NCBI RefSeq assembly: GCF_000279535.1
Contig: NZ_ALCH01000004.1
Coordinates: 255,501-319,500 of the forward strand
Direction of reading: 5' to 3'
DNA: 64,000 nucleotides
Source of the DNA: Streptococcus infantis SPAR10
GTDB taxonomy: Bacteria; Bacillota; Bacilli; Lactobacillales; Streptococcaceae
Part shown: positions 1 through 8,354 of the stretch, piece by piece
Numbering within the stretch: the stretch's first letter is position 1
Layout of the letters: each line of letters starts with the position of its first letter
The notes under the pieces: generated by a model
Seen by the model: the letters and a program-made list of their open reading frames with translations, nothing else
Databases searched by the model: none
Told to the model about the DNA's origin: nothing
Position numbers and translations under genes: made by a program

Positions 1-114
1 ATCCTTGGTCAACATAAAGCGAACAATGGTATCCTCTGTAATATAGCAGGTTTGGTCGCTATCAAGTTCTAGCAGATAGAGACGTTTTTTCTTTTCTAGT
101 TTTGTGATTTTCAT
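1..114 (-). CDS. recX: RecX regulatory protein, N-terminal part (cut by window edge)
   Basis: Only the first 38 codons are present, reading leftwards from an ATG at 114; the rest lies outside the window. The translation begins [17 protein letters not shown] and continues through [13 protein letters not shown], which matches the start of streptococcal RecX as I know it. RecX binds RecA filaments and limits their activity in the cytoplasm. Its place beside a TrmA-family methyltransferase gene agrees with the pneumococcal order. It lies 10 bp downstream of the APH-like gene on the same strand, so the two may be co-transcribed. Identity rests on a short stretch. Confidence 0.8.
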   Translation of the reverse strand, partial: MKITKLEKKKRLYLLELDSDQTCYITEDTIVRFMLTKD

Positions 115-124
115 GGTTTTCCTT

Positions 125-901
125 TTATCCAAACGCTTCAAAGGCAGCAACGAGTCGAAGTTTATGCACATCGACCTGTTCTCTCCCATAATAGTCAAGA
201 AATAGTTCAGCGTATTTAGGGTCATGTAGGTTATAGTTGAGGGACCAAACTGCCCAAAAGAGATCGATATGTCGGTCACTGAAATCAGCTAAGCCAAGGT
301 CAATAAAGCAAGAGAAGTGGTCAGCATCTTTTAGAATAAGGTTCGGTAGACAGGCGTCCCCGTGAATAAAGGCATCTGTCTTTAAAAGGTGCCCATCTTC
401 TCGAATGAGCTGGAAGGCCTCTTCGCGACTGCTAATCCGGAATTGGGGTAGGAGAGCCTTGGCATAGAACTCACCTTTTTCATAGTTTTTCAAGGCTCTG
501 TCTTTATAGGCCTGTAAATGATTTTCTGATGGGAAATTTTGCGGATAAAAGCTGTGAAGTTTTTTAAGAGCCTCGGCCATGGTTCGGCAAATTTTATCTG
601 GCTGATCTAAAAAAGCGAGAGCATCATGGCCAATAGCCTCTTTCGTCAGAAGGTAGTCTTTATTTGTAGATAGATAGTGGATGACTGGAGTTCCTATTCC
701 TTCTTGTTCAAACAAACTTGCAATGCTAGCTTCTCGCTCTAATCTTCCCTTTTGATCTATTATCAAATAGTAACCTGAATCAAGATAGAGAACCCTTGCG
801 CCTGAATGAGAAGAGCTGTCAGAAAGAGTTGCTCCCTCTATATAAGTTCGTAATTGCTCAGGAAAATCCAATGGGGAAAAATGAGATATCTTTGTATTCA
901 T
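125..901 (-). CDS. APH(3')-like aminoglycoside/choline kinase-family protein, ATP-binding Lys replaced
   Basis: A 258-aa protein with the aminoglycoside phosphotransferase fold. The catalytic loop motif HGDACLPN and the metal-binding motif FIDLG lie in the C-terminal half, as in APH(3') enzymes that phosphorylate kanamycin-type drugs. I chose the ATG at 901 because the family N-terminus ([10 protein letters not shown]) starts there and an extended -10 lies 6 nt upstream; a longer frame reaches 1069 but overlaps the divergent gene. One residue is odd. The N-lobe strand that normally holds the ATP-binding lysine (LYLK in APH(3')-IIIa) reads YYLII here, so position 47 is Ile. A single base change (AAA to ATA) would explain it. 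The gene may therefore be inactive or have another role. Chromosomal versions occur in viridans streptococci and do not by themselves prove resistance. Confidence 0.8.
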   Translation of the reverse strand: MNTKISHFSPLDFPEQLRTYIEGATLSDSSSHSGARVLYLDSGYYLIIDQKGRLEREASIASLFEQEGIGTPVIHYLSTNKDYLLTKEAIGHDALAFLDQPDKICRTMAEALKKLHSFYPQNFPSENHLQAYKDRALKNYEKGEFYAKALLPQFRISSREEAFQLIREDGHLLKTDAFIHGDACLPNLILKDADHFSCFIDLGLADFSDRHIDLFWAVWSLNYNLHDPKYAELFLDYYGREQVDVHKLRLVAAFEAFG

Positions 902-957
902 GGTTTTATTGTAACATATTCTTAAACATTGAGAAACTACGTGGTATAATAGACTTA
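899..957. promoter_or_regulatory. Divergent extended -10 promoters giving two candidate leaderless transcripts
   Basis: Rightward, TGG-TATAAT sits at 942-950 and is followed by exactly 6 nt and then the ATG at 957. Leftward, TGT-TACAAT (reverse complement, hexamer 913-908) is followed by 6 nt and then the ATG at 901. Start of transcription 6-7 nt after a -10 would fall on each start codon. Neither ATG has a Shine-Dalgarno sequence in front. No good -35 is seen for either, which suits extended -10 promoters. Confidence 0.65.
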
Positions 958-2324
958 TGAGTCTTAAAGTCAAACAAAAAATTCCATTAAAAATTAAGCG
1001 TATGGGGATAAACGGGGAAGGTATCGGATTTTTCCAGAAAACCCTTGTTTTTGTTCCTGGAGCTCTCAAGGGAGAAGATATCTATTGTCAGGTGACTTCC
1101 GTTAAGCGTAACTACGTTGAGGCTAAACTCCTTGAGGTCAATAAAAAATCTAAGTTTCGAGTGGTACCAGACTGCACCATTTATAATGAGTGTGGTGGCT
1201 GTCAAATCATGCATCTGCATTATGACAAGCAGCTGGAATTTAAGACGGACCTTCTCCATCAAGCTCTGAAGAAATTTGCACCCGCTGATTACGAAAACTA
1301 TGAAATCAGACCAACTATTGGTATGCAGGAACCCAAATATTATCGAGCTAAACTACAATTCCAAACTCGAAAGTTTAAGGGGCAGGTCAAGGCTGGTTTA
1401 TATGCTCAGAATTCCCATTATTTGGTCGAGTTAAAAGACTGCCTAGTCCAAGACAAGGAAACGCAAGCTATTGCCAATCGAATGGCAGAGCTCTTGACCT
1501 ACCATCAAATTCCGATTACAGATGAACGGAAAATCCTTGGGGTTCGAACCATCATGGTTCGTCGAGCACGGAAAACTGGGCAAGTTCAGATCATCATTGT
1601 GACCAATCGTCAATTAAATCTGACTCAATTTGTGAAAGATTTAGTCAAGGATTATCCTGAAGTAGTGACTGTCGCAGTCAATACCAATACTGCTAAAACT
1701 AGTGAGATTTATGGGGACAAGACTGAGATTATTTGGGGCCAAGATAGTATAGGCGAAGGTGTTCTTGATTATGAATTTTCTCTTTCACCTCGAGCTTTTT
1801 ACCAACTCAATCCTGAACAGACAGAAATTCTCTATAGTGAAGCCGTTAAGGCCTTGGACGTAAATGAGAATGACCATCTGATTGATGCCTATTGTGGTGT
1901 TGGTACTATTGGCTTTGCCTTTGCCAAAAAAGTTAAAAGTCTGAGGGGGATGGATATTATTCCTGAAGCTATCGAGGATGCTAAAGCAAATGCCCAGCGT
2001 ATGGGGTATAGTAATACCCACTATGAGGCAGGTACAGCAGAAGAGATTATCCCTAGATGGTATAAGGAAGGCTATCGTGCGGATGCCTTGATTGTGGACC
2101 CGCCACGTACCGGTTTAGATGACAAGCTCTTGGATACCATCGTCAAATACGCTCCTGAAAAGATGGTCTATGTTTCCTGCAATGTATCTACCTTGGCACG
2201 TGATTTAGTCAGATTGATGGAGGTCTATGACATGCATTATATCCAGTCAGTTGATATGTTTCCACACACTGCGCGGACGGAAGCAGTGGTTAAATTGACC
2301 AGGAAAAACCCAGACTCTAAATAG
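957..2324 (+). CDS. TrmA/RlmD-family 23S rRNA (uracil-C5)-methyltransferase
   Basis: A 455-aa cytoplasmic enzyme that transfers methyl from S-adenosylmethionine to C5 of a uridine, probably in 23S rRNA. Domains in order: an N-terminal TRAM RNA-binding domain (about residues 10-60), four cysteines for an iron-sulphur cluster (C73, C79, C82, C162), and a C-terminal Rossmann methyltransferase domain. The SAM loop [10 protein letters not shown] is near residue 310, VDPPRTG follows, and the catalytic cysteine is in YVSCN at about 408. Streptococci carry two paralogues of this family. This is the one next to recX, and I cannot say from sequence which uridine it modifies. The start codon is placed as if on a leaderless mRNA. 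Confidence 0.85.
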   Translation: MSLKVKQKIPLKIKRMGINGEGIGFFQKTLVFVPGALKGEDIYCQVTSVKRNYVEAKLLEVNKKSKFRVVPDCTIYNECGGCQIMHLHYDKQLEFKTDLLHQALKKFAPADYENYEIRPTIGMQEPKYYRAKLQFQTRKFKGQVKAGLYAQNSHYLVELKDCLVQDKETQAIANRMAELLTYHQIPITDERKILGVRTIMVRRARKTGQVQIIIVTNRQLNLTQFVKDLVKDYPEVVTVAVNTNTAKTSEIYGDKTEIIWGQDSIGEGVLDYEFSLSPRAFYQLNPEQTEILYSEAVKALDVNENDHLIDAYCGVGTIGFAFAKKVKSLRGMDIIPEAIEDAKANAQRMGYSNTHYEAGTAEEIIPRWYKEGYRADALIVDPPRTGLDDKLLDTIVKYAPEKMVYVSCNVSTLARDLVRLMEVYDMHYIQSVDMFPHTARTEAVVKLTRKNPDSK

Positions 2325-2377
2325 AAATGACGACTGGAAAGTATTTGAAAAGAAGACTTCTAGTTACAGAGTAAAAT

Positions 2378-2406
2378 TTGCAAGCTCTCTCTATTTATGA
2401 TAAAAT
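2378..2406 (+). promoter_or_regulatory. tpiA promoter
   Basis: TTGCAA (2378-2383), a 17-bp spacer ending in TGA, and TAAAAT (2401-2406) make a strong SigA promoter with an extended -10. It lies 36 bp upstream of the tpiA start. Confidence 0.75.
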
Positions 2407-2441
2407 AAGTAGAAAATAAAATGAAAAAAGAGGTATGTGAA

Positions 2442-3200
2442 ATGTCACGTAAACCATTTATCGCTGGTAACTGGAAAATGAACAAAAACCCAGAAGAAGC
2501 AAAAGCATTCGTTGAAGCTGTAGCATCAAAACTTCCTTCATCAGACCTTGTTGAAGCTGGTATCGCAGTACCTGCTCTTGATTTGACTACTGTACTTGCT
2601 GCTGCTAAAGGTTCTAACCTTAAAGTTGCTGCACAAAACACTTACTTTGAAAATGCTGGTGCCTTCACTGGTGAAACTAGCCCACAAGTTTTGAAAGAAA
2701 TCGGTACTGACTACGTTGTTATCGGTCACTCAGAACGTCGTGATTACTTCCACGAAACAGACGAAGACATCAACAAAAAAGCAAAAGCAATCTTTGCTAA
2801 CGGTATGCTTCCAATCATCTGTTGTGGTGAGTCACTTGAAACTTACGAAGCTGGTAAAGCAGCAGAATTCGTAGGTGCTCAAGTTTCAGCTGCTCTTTCT
2901 GGATTGACTGCAGAACAAGTAGCTTCATCAGTTATCGCTTATGAGCCAATCTGGGCTATCGGTACTGGTAAATCAGCTTCACAAGATGACGCACAAAAAA
3001 TGTGTAAAGTTGTTCGTGACGTTGTAGCTGCTGACTTTGGTCAAGAAGTTGCTGATAAAGTACGTGTTCAATACGGTGGTTCAGTTAAACCTGAAAACGT
3101 TGCTGAATACATGGCTTGTCCAGACGTTGACGGAGCTCTTGTAGGTGGTGCATCACTGGATCCAGAAAGCTTCTTGGCATTACTTGACTTTGTAAAATAA
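2442..3200 (+). CDS. tpiA: Triosephosphate isomerase
   Basis: A 252-aa cytoplasmic glycolytic enzyme interconverting dihydroxyacetone phosphate and glyceraldehyde 3-phosphate. The TIM-barrel landmarks are present: N10 and K12 in AGNWKMN, the electrophile H96 in IGHSER, the catalytic base E168 in [11 protein letters not shown], and the phosphate-binding GGAS near the C-terminus. I start at 2442 (MSRKPFIAG), which follows an AGAGG ribosome-binding site; a frame opening at 2421 would add seven residues not usual for the family. Codon use is strongly biased, as expected of a highly expressed gene. It is transcribed from its own promoter and followed by two terminator hairpins. Confidence 0.97.
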   Translation: MSRKPFIAGNWKMNKNPEEAKAFVEAVASKLPSSDLVEAGIAVPALDLTTVLAAAKGSNLKVAAQNTYFENAGAFTGETSPQVLKEIGTDYVVIGHSERRDYFHETDEDINKKAKAIFANGMLPIICCGESLETYEAGKAAEFVGAQVSAALSGLTAEQVASSVIAYEPIWAIGTGKSASQDDAQKMCKVVRDVVAADFGQEVADKVRVQYGGSVKPENVAEYMACPDVDGALVGGASLDPESFLALLDFVK

Positions 3201-3214
3201 GCCTCAAATATCTG

Positions 3215-3262
3215 AGACAGACAGTTTCCTCTCTTGAGATTATGACTGCCTGTCTTCTTTTT
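3215..3262 (+). terminator. Intrinsic terminator after tpiA
   Basis: An 11-bp stem (AGACAGACAGT at 3215-3225 with ACTGCCTGTCT at 3245-3255, one mismatch) is followed by TCTTTTT. Confidence 0.65.
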
Positions 3263-3265
3263 AGT

Positions 3266-3293
3266 AAAAAGGCGTGCGTAAGCACGCTCTTTT
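3266..3293 (+). terminator. Second hairpin before the ABC exporter genes
   Basis: GCGTGC (3272-3277), loop GTAA and GCACGC (3282-3287) are preceded by an A-run and followed by TCTTTT. This is probably a second, tandem terminator for tpiA. It could instead attenuate transcription into the exporter genes, since no separate promoter is obvious between here and 3325. Confidence 0.55.
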
Positions 3294-3324
3294 CTGCATT
3301 TTGAATGAAAAAGAAAGGAGAATT

Positions 3325-5061
3325 ATGCTTTATATTTGGTCTTATCTCAAACGTTATCCCAAGTGGCTACTATTAGACTTCCTCGGAGCTATTTTCTTTG
3401 TTATTGTCAATCTAGGTCTACCAACTGTTCTGGCTCGCATGATTGACCAGGGAATCAACCAAGGAGACAAGGATAAGCTCTATTTTTGGGCTATCGTCAT
3501 GTTGGTCATAATCGTCTTGGGAACATGTGGACGGATTGTGCTATCTTATGCGGCTAGTAAATTGACCACCAATATGGTCAAGGATATGCGAAATGATGTT
3601 TATGCTAAATTACAAGAGTATTCTCATCATGAGTATGAACAAATCGGAGTATCCTCATTAGTTACTCGTATTACCAGTGATGCCTTTGTCCTCATGCAGT
3701 TTGCGGAACAAACGCTTAAGTTGGGTGTCATCACTCCCATGATGATGCTGTCGAGTATTCTCATGATTTTCTTGACGAGTCCTTCACTGGCCTGGATCGT
3801 CGCTTTTTCCGTACCTTTTCTAGCTGTAGTAGTCATTTATGTGGCGGTCAAAACGCGTCCTTTATCTGAAAAGCAACAGAAAACACTGGACAAGATTAAC
3901 CAGTATGTTCGTGAAAATTTGATGGGTCTACGAGTGATTCGTGCCTTTGCTCGTGAAGACTTCCAAGAAAAACGTTTCGAAGAGAAAAATGCAATCTATG
4001 CGGATAATTCGAATCGCTTGTTCAAATTAACTGGTTTGACGGAACCACTTTTTGTGCAAATCATTATTGCCATGATTGTAGCTATCGTTTGGTTTGCCCT
4101 TGATCCACTGAAGCATGGAAGTTTGCAGATTGGGGATTTGGTGGCCTTTATCGAGTATAGTTTCCATGCTCTCTTGTCCTTCCTCTTCTTGTCAAACCTC
4201 TTTACCATGTATCCACGTACGGCTGTGTCTAGTGAGCGTCTAAAGGAAATCATGGACATGCCTATTTCCATTGATCCAAATGAGGATGGAGTTCAAGAAA
4301 CAGAAACACATGGTTACTTAGAATTTGATAATGTGACCTTTGCCTATCCTGGTGAAACAGAAAGTCCTGTCTTACACAACATTTCCTTTACTGCTAAACC
4401 GGGAGAAACCATTGCTTTTATCGGCTCAACTGGGTCAGGTAAGTCTACTCTAGTTCAGTTAATTCCTCGTTTTTATGATGTTACACTGGGGAAAATCAAG
4501 GTCGATGGTGTTGATGTCCGGGATTATCGTCTCAAATCACTCCGCCAGAAAATTGGTTTTATTCCACAAAAAGCCTTGCTCTTTACAGGGACTATCGCAG
4601 ATAATCTCCGTTACGGAAAAGAGGACGCCAGTCATGAGGACTTGCACCAAGCAGCTGATGTAGCCCAAGCCAAGGACTTTATCGAGAGTCGAGAAGAAGG
4701 TTTTGCAACTCATCTGGCTGAAGGGGGAAGCAATCTATCAGGTGGTCAAAAGCAACGCTTGTCGATTGCCCGCGCAGTCATCAAGGGGCCAGATATCTAT
4801 ATCTTTGATGATTCCTTCTCAGCCTTGGACTACCGTACAGATGCTATCTTGCGTCGTCGTCTCAAGGAAGTGACTCAAGATGCTACGGTATTGATTGTTG
4901 CGCAACGTGTTGGAACCATTATGGATGCGGACCAGATTATCGTCCTTGATAAGGGCGAAATCGTTGGTCGTGGACGTCATGAAGAATTGATGGAAACTAA
5001 TGACATCTATCGAGAAATTGCTGAGTCGCAGTTGAAAAATGCGTCTCTGACAGAAGAATAG
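3325..5061 (+). CDS. ABC exporter half-transporter, degenerate-site subunit
   Basis: A 578-aa fusion of a six-helix membrane domain (about residues 10-300) and an ATPase domain. The first half of a heterodimeric multidrug-type exporter of the LmrCD/BmrCD/EfrAB class, judged by the asymmetry of the pair. Walker A is GSTGSGKS (367-374) and the signature LSGGQ (471-475) is canonical. Walker B ends in FDD, so D496 replaces the catalytic glutamate, and Q527 replaces the switch histidine (VAQRVGTI). Start at 3325 follows AAAGGAG at good spacing. It is followed after 10 bp by its partner. The substrate is unknown; drugs, lipids or peptides are all possible. Confidence 0.88.
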   Translation: MLYIWSYLKRYPKWLLLDFLGAIFFVIVNLGLPTVLARMIDQGINQGDKDKLYFWAIVMLVIIVLGTCGRIVLSYAASKLTTNMVKDMRNDVYAKLQEYSHHEYEQIGVSSLVTRITSDAFVLMQFAEQTLKLGVITPMMMLSSILMIFLTSPSLAWIVAFSVPFLAVVVIYVAVKTRPLSEKQQKTLDKINQYVRENLMGLRVIRAFAREDFQEKRFEEKNAIYADNSNRLFKLTGLTEPLFVQIIIAMIVAIVWFALDPLKHGSLQIGDLVAFIEYSFHALLSFLFLSNLFTMYPRTAVSSERLKEIMDMPISIDPNEDGVQETETHGYLEFDNVTFAYPGETESPVLHNISFTAKPGETIAFIGSTGSGKSTLVQLIPRFYDVTLGKIKVDGVDVRDYRLKSLRQKIGFIPQKALLFTGTIADNLRYGKEDASHEDLHQAADVAQAKDFIESREEGFATHLAEGGSNLSGGQKQRLSIARAVIKGPDIYIFDDSFSALDYRTDAILRRRLKEVTQDATVLIVAQRVGTIMDADQIIVLDKGEIVGRGRHEELMETNDIYREIAESQLKNASLTEE

Positions 5062-5071
5062 GAGGTAAAGG

Positions 5072-6853
5072 ATGAAACAACAATCTAGTCTAGCTCGTCT
5101 ATGGAGCTATTTAAAAGCCTACCGTTTCTCTGTTTTCTTTGCAGTCTTCTTGAAAATAGTCAGCGTCATTATGAGTGTTATCGAGCCTTTCATATTGGGG
5201 CTTGCCATCACAGAATTAACTAGCAATCTCCTTGCTATGGCAAATGGTGTTGCAGGAGCGGGTATCAATACCAGCTATATCGCAGCAATTCTAGTGTTCT
5301 ATCTCTTGCGTGGTCTTCTCTATGAGTTGGGTTCTTACTACTCAAACTACTTTATGACCAATGCTGTGCAGTCTATGGTACAGGATTTGCGAAATGAAAT
5401 GAGTGAAAAAATCAACCGCATCCCTGTGTCTTACTTTGACAAGCACCAGTTTGGAGATTTGTTAGGCCGTTTTACCAGTGATGTAGAGACTGTTTCAAAT
5501 GCCCTTCAACAATCCTTCTTACAGATTGTCAATGCAGTCTTTACCATTCTTTTTGTTATGGGAATGGTGCTCTATCTAAATCTTCAGTTGGCTATCATTG
5601 TTATCTTGTCGATTCCGATAACTTATTTTGGGGCTAAAACGATTCTGAATCGTTCGCAACCATACTTTAAACAGCAAGCAGCCATTCTGGGACAAATGAA
5701 TGGATTTGTACAGGAAAGCTTGACAGGTTTCAATGTTCTAAAACTTTTCGGACGCGAAGAAAACTCTCAAGAGAGATTTGAAAAGATTACGGATGAATTG
5801 CAACAAGTCGGATTCAAGGCAAGTTTTATTTCAGGTTTGATGATGCCTGCCTTACACATTGTATCTGACTTAACTTATCTGATAGTCGCTGTCCTAGGAG
5901 GATTGCAGGTTATTGCAGGACGCTTGACGATTGGTAATATGCAGGCTTTCGTTCAATATGTATGGCAAGTCAGCCAGCCAATCCAAAATATCACTCAGTT
6001 AGCTGGGCAAATGCAAAGTGCTAAGTCTTCGCTTGATCGTGTCTTCGAAGTTTTAGATGAACAGGAAGAAGTTCAAACTACTGAAGTGAAAGAACTAGCA
6101 CCATTGACAGGTCAAGTTAGTTTCAAAAATGTCGATTTCCAATATGTGGAAAACAAACCATTGATTCGCAATTTCAATCTGGATGTTGAACCAGGAGAAA
6201 TGGTAGCCATTGTTGGTCCTACTGGAGCAGGAAAAACAACCTTGATTAACCTTCTCATGCGTTTTTATGATGTAACTGCTGGAGCTATTTTAGTGGACGG
6301 TCAAGATATTCGAGACTTATCTCGTCAGGACTATCGTCGCCAGTTTGGTATGGTCTTACAGGATGCTTGGCTCTATGAAGGTAGCATCAAGGAAAATCTT
6401 CGCTTTGGGAATCTTGAAGCAACAGACGAGGAAATCGTTGAAGCGGCTAAGGCTGCCAATGTAGACCACTTTATCCGCACTCTTCCTGGCGGTTATAACA
6501 TGGAAATGAACCAAGAATCAAGTAATATTTCTCTTGGTCAGAAACAGCTTTTAACCATTGCGCGTGCCCTCTTGGCAGATCCAAAAATTCTAATCCTTGA
6601 TGAAGCGACATCATCAGTTGACACCCGTTTAGAACTCTTGATTCAAAAAGCTATGAAGCGTTTGATGAAGGGAAGAACAAGCTTTGTCATTGCACATCGA
6701 CTTTCGACAATTCAGGAAGCTGACAAAATTTTGGTGCTGAAAGATGGGCAGATTATCGAACAAGGAAATCATGAAAGTCTTTTGGCTGCGAAAGGTTTCT
6801 ATTATGATCTTTATCAAAGTCAATTTTCTGGTAAAGACACAGAAAAGAACTAA
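5072..6853 (+). CDS. ABC exporter half-transporter, catalytic-site subunit
   Basis: A 593-aa partner of the preceding gene with six predicted membrane helices and a C-terminal ATPase. Walker A is GPTGAGKT (382-389), Walker B is canonical with the catalytic E511 (ILILDEATSS), and the switch His is present (H542, IAHRLSTI). Its signature motif is the degenerate ISLGQ (486-490). Paired with the upstream subunit, this gives one competent ATP site (this subunit's Walker motifs with the partner's LSGGQ) and one degenerate site, as known for heterodimeric exporters such as TM287/288. The ribosome-binding site GGAGG overlaps the end of the upstream gene, so the two are translated from one mRNA. Confidence 0.88.
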   Translation: MKQQSSLARLWSYLKAYRFSVFFAVFLKIVSVIMSVIEPFILGLAITELTSNLLAMANGVAGAGINTSYIAAILVFYLLRGLLYELGSYYSNYFMTNAVQSMVQDLRNEMSEKINRIPVSYFDKHQFGDLLGRFTSDVETVSNALQQSFLQIVNAVFTILFVMGMVLYLNLQLAIIVILSIPITYFGAKTILNRSQPYFKQQAAILGQMNGFVQESLTGFNVLKLFGREENSQERFEKITDELQQVGFKASFISGLMMPALHIVSDLTYLIVAVLGGLQVIAGRLTIGNMQAFVQYVWQVSQPIQNITQLAGQMQSAKSSLDRVFEVLDEQEEVQTTEVKELAPLTGQVSFKNVDFQYVENKPLIRNFNLDVEPGEMVAIVGPTGAGKTTLINLLMRFYDVTAGAILVDGQDIRDLSRQDYRRQFGMVLQDAWLYEGSIKENLRFGNLEATDEEIVEAAKAANVDHFIRTLPGGYNMEMNQESSNISLGQKQLLTIARALLADPKILILDEATSSVDTRLELLIQKAMKRLMKGRTSFVIAHRLSTIQEADKILVLKDGQIIEQGNHESLLAAKGFYYDLYQSQFSGKDTEKN

Positions 6854-6918
6854 AAATTACAGTTTCCTATTCTTAAATTATCAGTCTATTAAGACTTTTC
6901 TAAGATAGTACACTTTCC

Positions 6919-6977
6919 TTGCTATCGAATGCTGGGAGTAGTATACTTGTACTATAACCACTGATAAAGTGGCTATA
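6919..6977 (+). promoter_or_regulatory. dpr promoter with an inverted repeat at the transcript start
   Basis: TTGCTA (6919-6924), a 17-bp spacer and TATACT (6942-6947) form a near-consensus promoter. Directly after it lies TATAACCAC (6953-6961) with GTGGCTATA (6969-6977), a 9-bp inverted repeat with one mismatch and a 7-nt loop. It overlaps the expected start site, so it may be an operator or a 5'-UTR hairpin. Iron- or peroxide-responsive control of dpr is known in streptococci, but I cannot assign the regulator. Confidence 0.7.
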
Positions 6978-7000
6978 AAAAATGAAAAGAGGTAATAAAC

Positions 7001-7519
7001 ATGGTTGAATTGAAAAAAGATGCTTTAAAAGACGTAACAACATTATCTAAATCAGCGCCAGAAGCGCTAGTAAAAACAAAGGAAGTGCTTAACCAAGCAG
7101 TAGCAGACTTGTATGTGGCTCATATTGCCCTTCATCAAGTACACTGGTACATGCGTGGACGTGGATTCATGGTATGGCATCCTAAGATGGATGAATACAT
7201 GGATAGTCTAGATGCTTACCTTGATGAAATCAGCGAACGTTTGATTACACTTGGTGGCAAACCATACTCTACTTTGACAGAATTCCTTCAACACAGTGAA
7301 ATCGAAGAAGGAGTTGGAGAATTCCGTAACGTTGAAGAAAGTTTGGAACGTGTCCTTGAAATTTATCGTTACCTTATCACTCTTTTCCAAAAAGCATTGG
7401 ATGTTACTGATGAAGAAGGTGATGATGTAACCAATGATATCTTCGTTGGTGCTAAGGCAGATCTTGAAAAAACTGTCTGGATGCTTGCAGCAGAATTAGG
7501 ACAAGCACCTGGTTTGTAA
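7001..7519 (+). CDS. dpr: Dps-like peroxide resistance protein (ferritin-like)
   Basis: A 172-aa Dps-family protein that forms dodecamers, oxidises Fe(II) with peroxide and stores iron, protecting catalase-less streptococci. The family ferroxidase residues are visible: HQVHWYMRG around H45-H48 and DEISER with D75 and E79. The start follows AGAGG. Pneumococcal Dpr is about the same length. It is a single-gene unit with its own promoter and a clear terminator. In relatives the dpr-dfr-clpX order is the same, but here an ABC exporter pair, not the usual neighbour, lies upstream. Confidence 0.94.
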   Translation: MVELKKDALKDVTTLSKSAPEALVKTKEVLNQAVADLYVAHIALHQVHWYMRGRGFMVWHPKMDEYMDSLDAYLDEISERLITLGGKPYSTLTEFLQHSEIEEGVGEFRNVEESLERVLEIYRYLITLFQKALDVTDEEGDDVTNDIFVGAKADLEKTVWMLAAELGQAPGL

Positions 7520-7537
7520 GATACTGTACTTTTCTAA

Positions 7538-7567
7538 AAATCCGTAGAAGTTTTCTACGGATTTTTT
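7538..7567 (+). terminator. Intrinsic terminator after dpr
   Basis: A perfect 12-bp stem (AAATCCGTAGAA at 7538-7549, complement at 7553-7564) with a 3-nt loop and a T-run. Confidence 0.9.
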
Positions 7568-7646
7568 CTATTCAGGAGGGCATTCCAAAACAGTCTTTTT
7601 TGAAGATTTTTGATAAAATAGAACTATCAATGAAAAGGATGAAAGC

Positions 7647-8153
7647 ATGACAAAGAAAATCGTAGCCATTTGGGCTCAAGATGAAAAGGGTGTGATTGGG
7701 AAAGAGGATCGCTTGCCTTGGCATTTGCCAGCAGAGTTAAAACATTTTAAAGAAACAACCTTGAATCATGCCATTTTAATGGGTCGTGTAACCTTTGATG
7801 GGATGGGTCGACGATTGCTTCCAGGACGTGAAACCTTGATTTTGACGCGCAATCCCGAAGAGTCAATTGAAGGTGCTCTGGTCTTTCAAAATGTTGAGGA
7901 TGTTTTAGAATGGTATCATCATCAGGATAAAAATCTCTACATCCTCGGTGGCAAGCAGATTTTTCAGCTTTTTGAACCATATCTCGATGAGATTATTGTG
8001 ACACAAATCCACGCTCAAGTTGAAGGGGATACTTATTTCCCGGAAGATTTTGATTTGACTGTTTTTGAGACTCTTGCAAGCAAATCTTATACTAGAGATG
8101 AGAAAAATGCCTATGATTTCACCATCGAATATAGAAAGAGAAAGGAAGTCTAA
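7647..8153 (+). CDS. folA: Dihydrofolate reductase with Leu at position 100
   Basis: A 168-aa DHFR (called dfr in pneumococcus) that reduces dihydrofolate to tetrahydrofolate with NADPH; the target of trimethoprim. Family landmarks are seen: [13 protein letters not shown] at the N-terminus, [16 protein letters not shown] and the NADPH-binding YILGGKQIF. Residue 100 (codon CTC, 7944-7946) is Leu, where trimethoprim-susceptible pneumococci have Ile. I100L is the established key resistance substitution in S. pneumoniae. The gene lies behind an extended -10 (TGA-TAAAAT at 7611-7619), and its stop overlaps the start of the next small gene. thyA, which makes the dihydrofolate it recycles, is elsewhere in the window. 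Confidence 0.96.
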   Translation: MTKKIVAIWAQDEKGVIGKEDRLPWHLPAELKHFKETTLNHAILMGRVTFDGMGRRLLPGRETLILTRNPEESIEGALVFQNVEDVLEWYHHQDKNLYILGGKQIFQLFEPYLDEIIVTQIHAQVEGDTYFPEDFDLTVFETLASKSYTRDEKNAYDFTIEYRKRKEV

Positions 8154-8323
8154 TGGAGCGCAGTATTTTTGGATTTTTTACAGCTCTTTTGTGTGCTGTC
8201 TGTCTTGTGGCTGGATCACACGCTTTTCGTAAAAAGCGCTATGGACTTGCTACTCTGCTTTGGCTAAATGCCTTTACAAACTTGGTGAATAGCATTCATG
8301 CTTTTTATATGACCTTATTTTAG
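8153..8323 (+). CDS. Small hydrophobic protein between folA and clpX
   Basis: A 56-codon frame whose ATG overlaps the folA stop (TAATG), so it is likely translationally coupled. The protein starts [19 protein letters not shown], has a short basic stretch (FRKKRYG) and then a second hydrophobic segment, giving two predicted membrane helices with a positively charged turn between them. A similar small gene sits here in pneumococcus, as I recall, without a known function. No ribosome-binding site other than AAAGGAAG at the folA end. Confidence 0.7.
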   Translation: MERSIFGFFTALLCAVCLVAGSHAFRKKRYGLATLLWLNAFTNLVNSIHAFYMTLF

Positions 8324-8354
8324 ATAGAAAAATCATTTAGAACGGAAGGGAATC

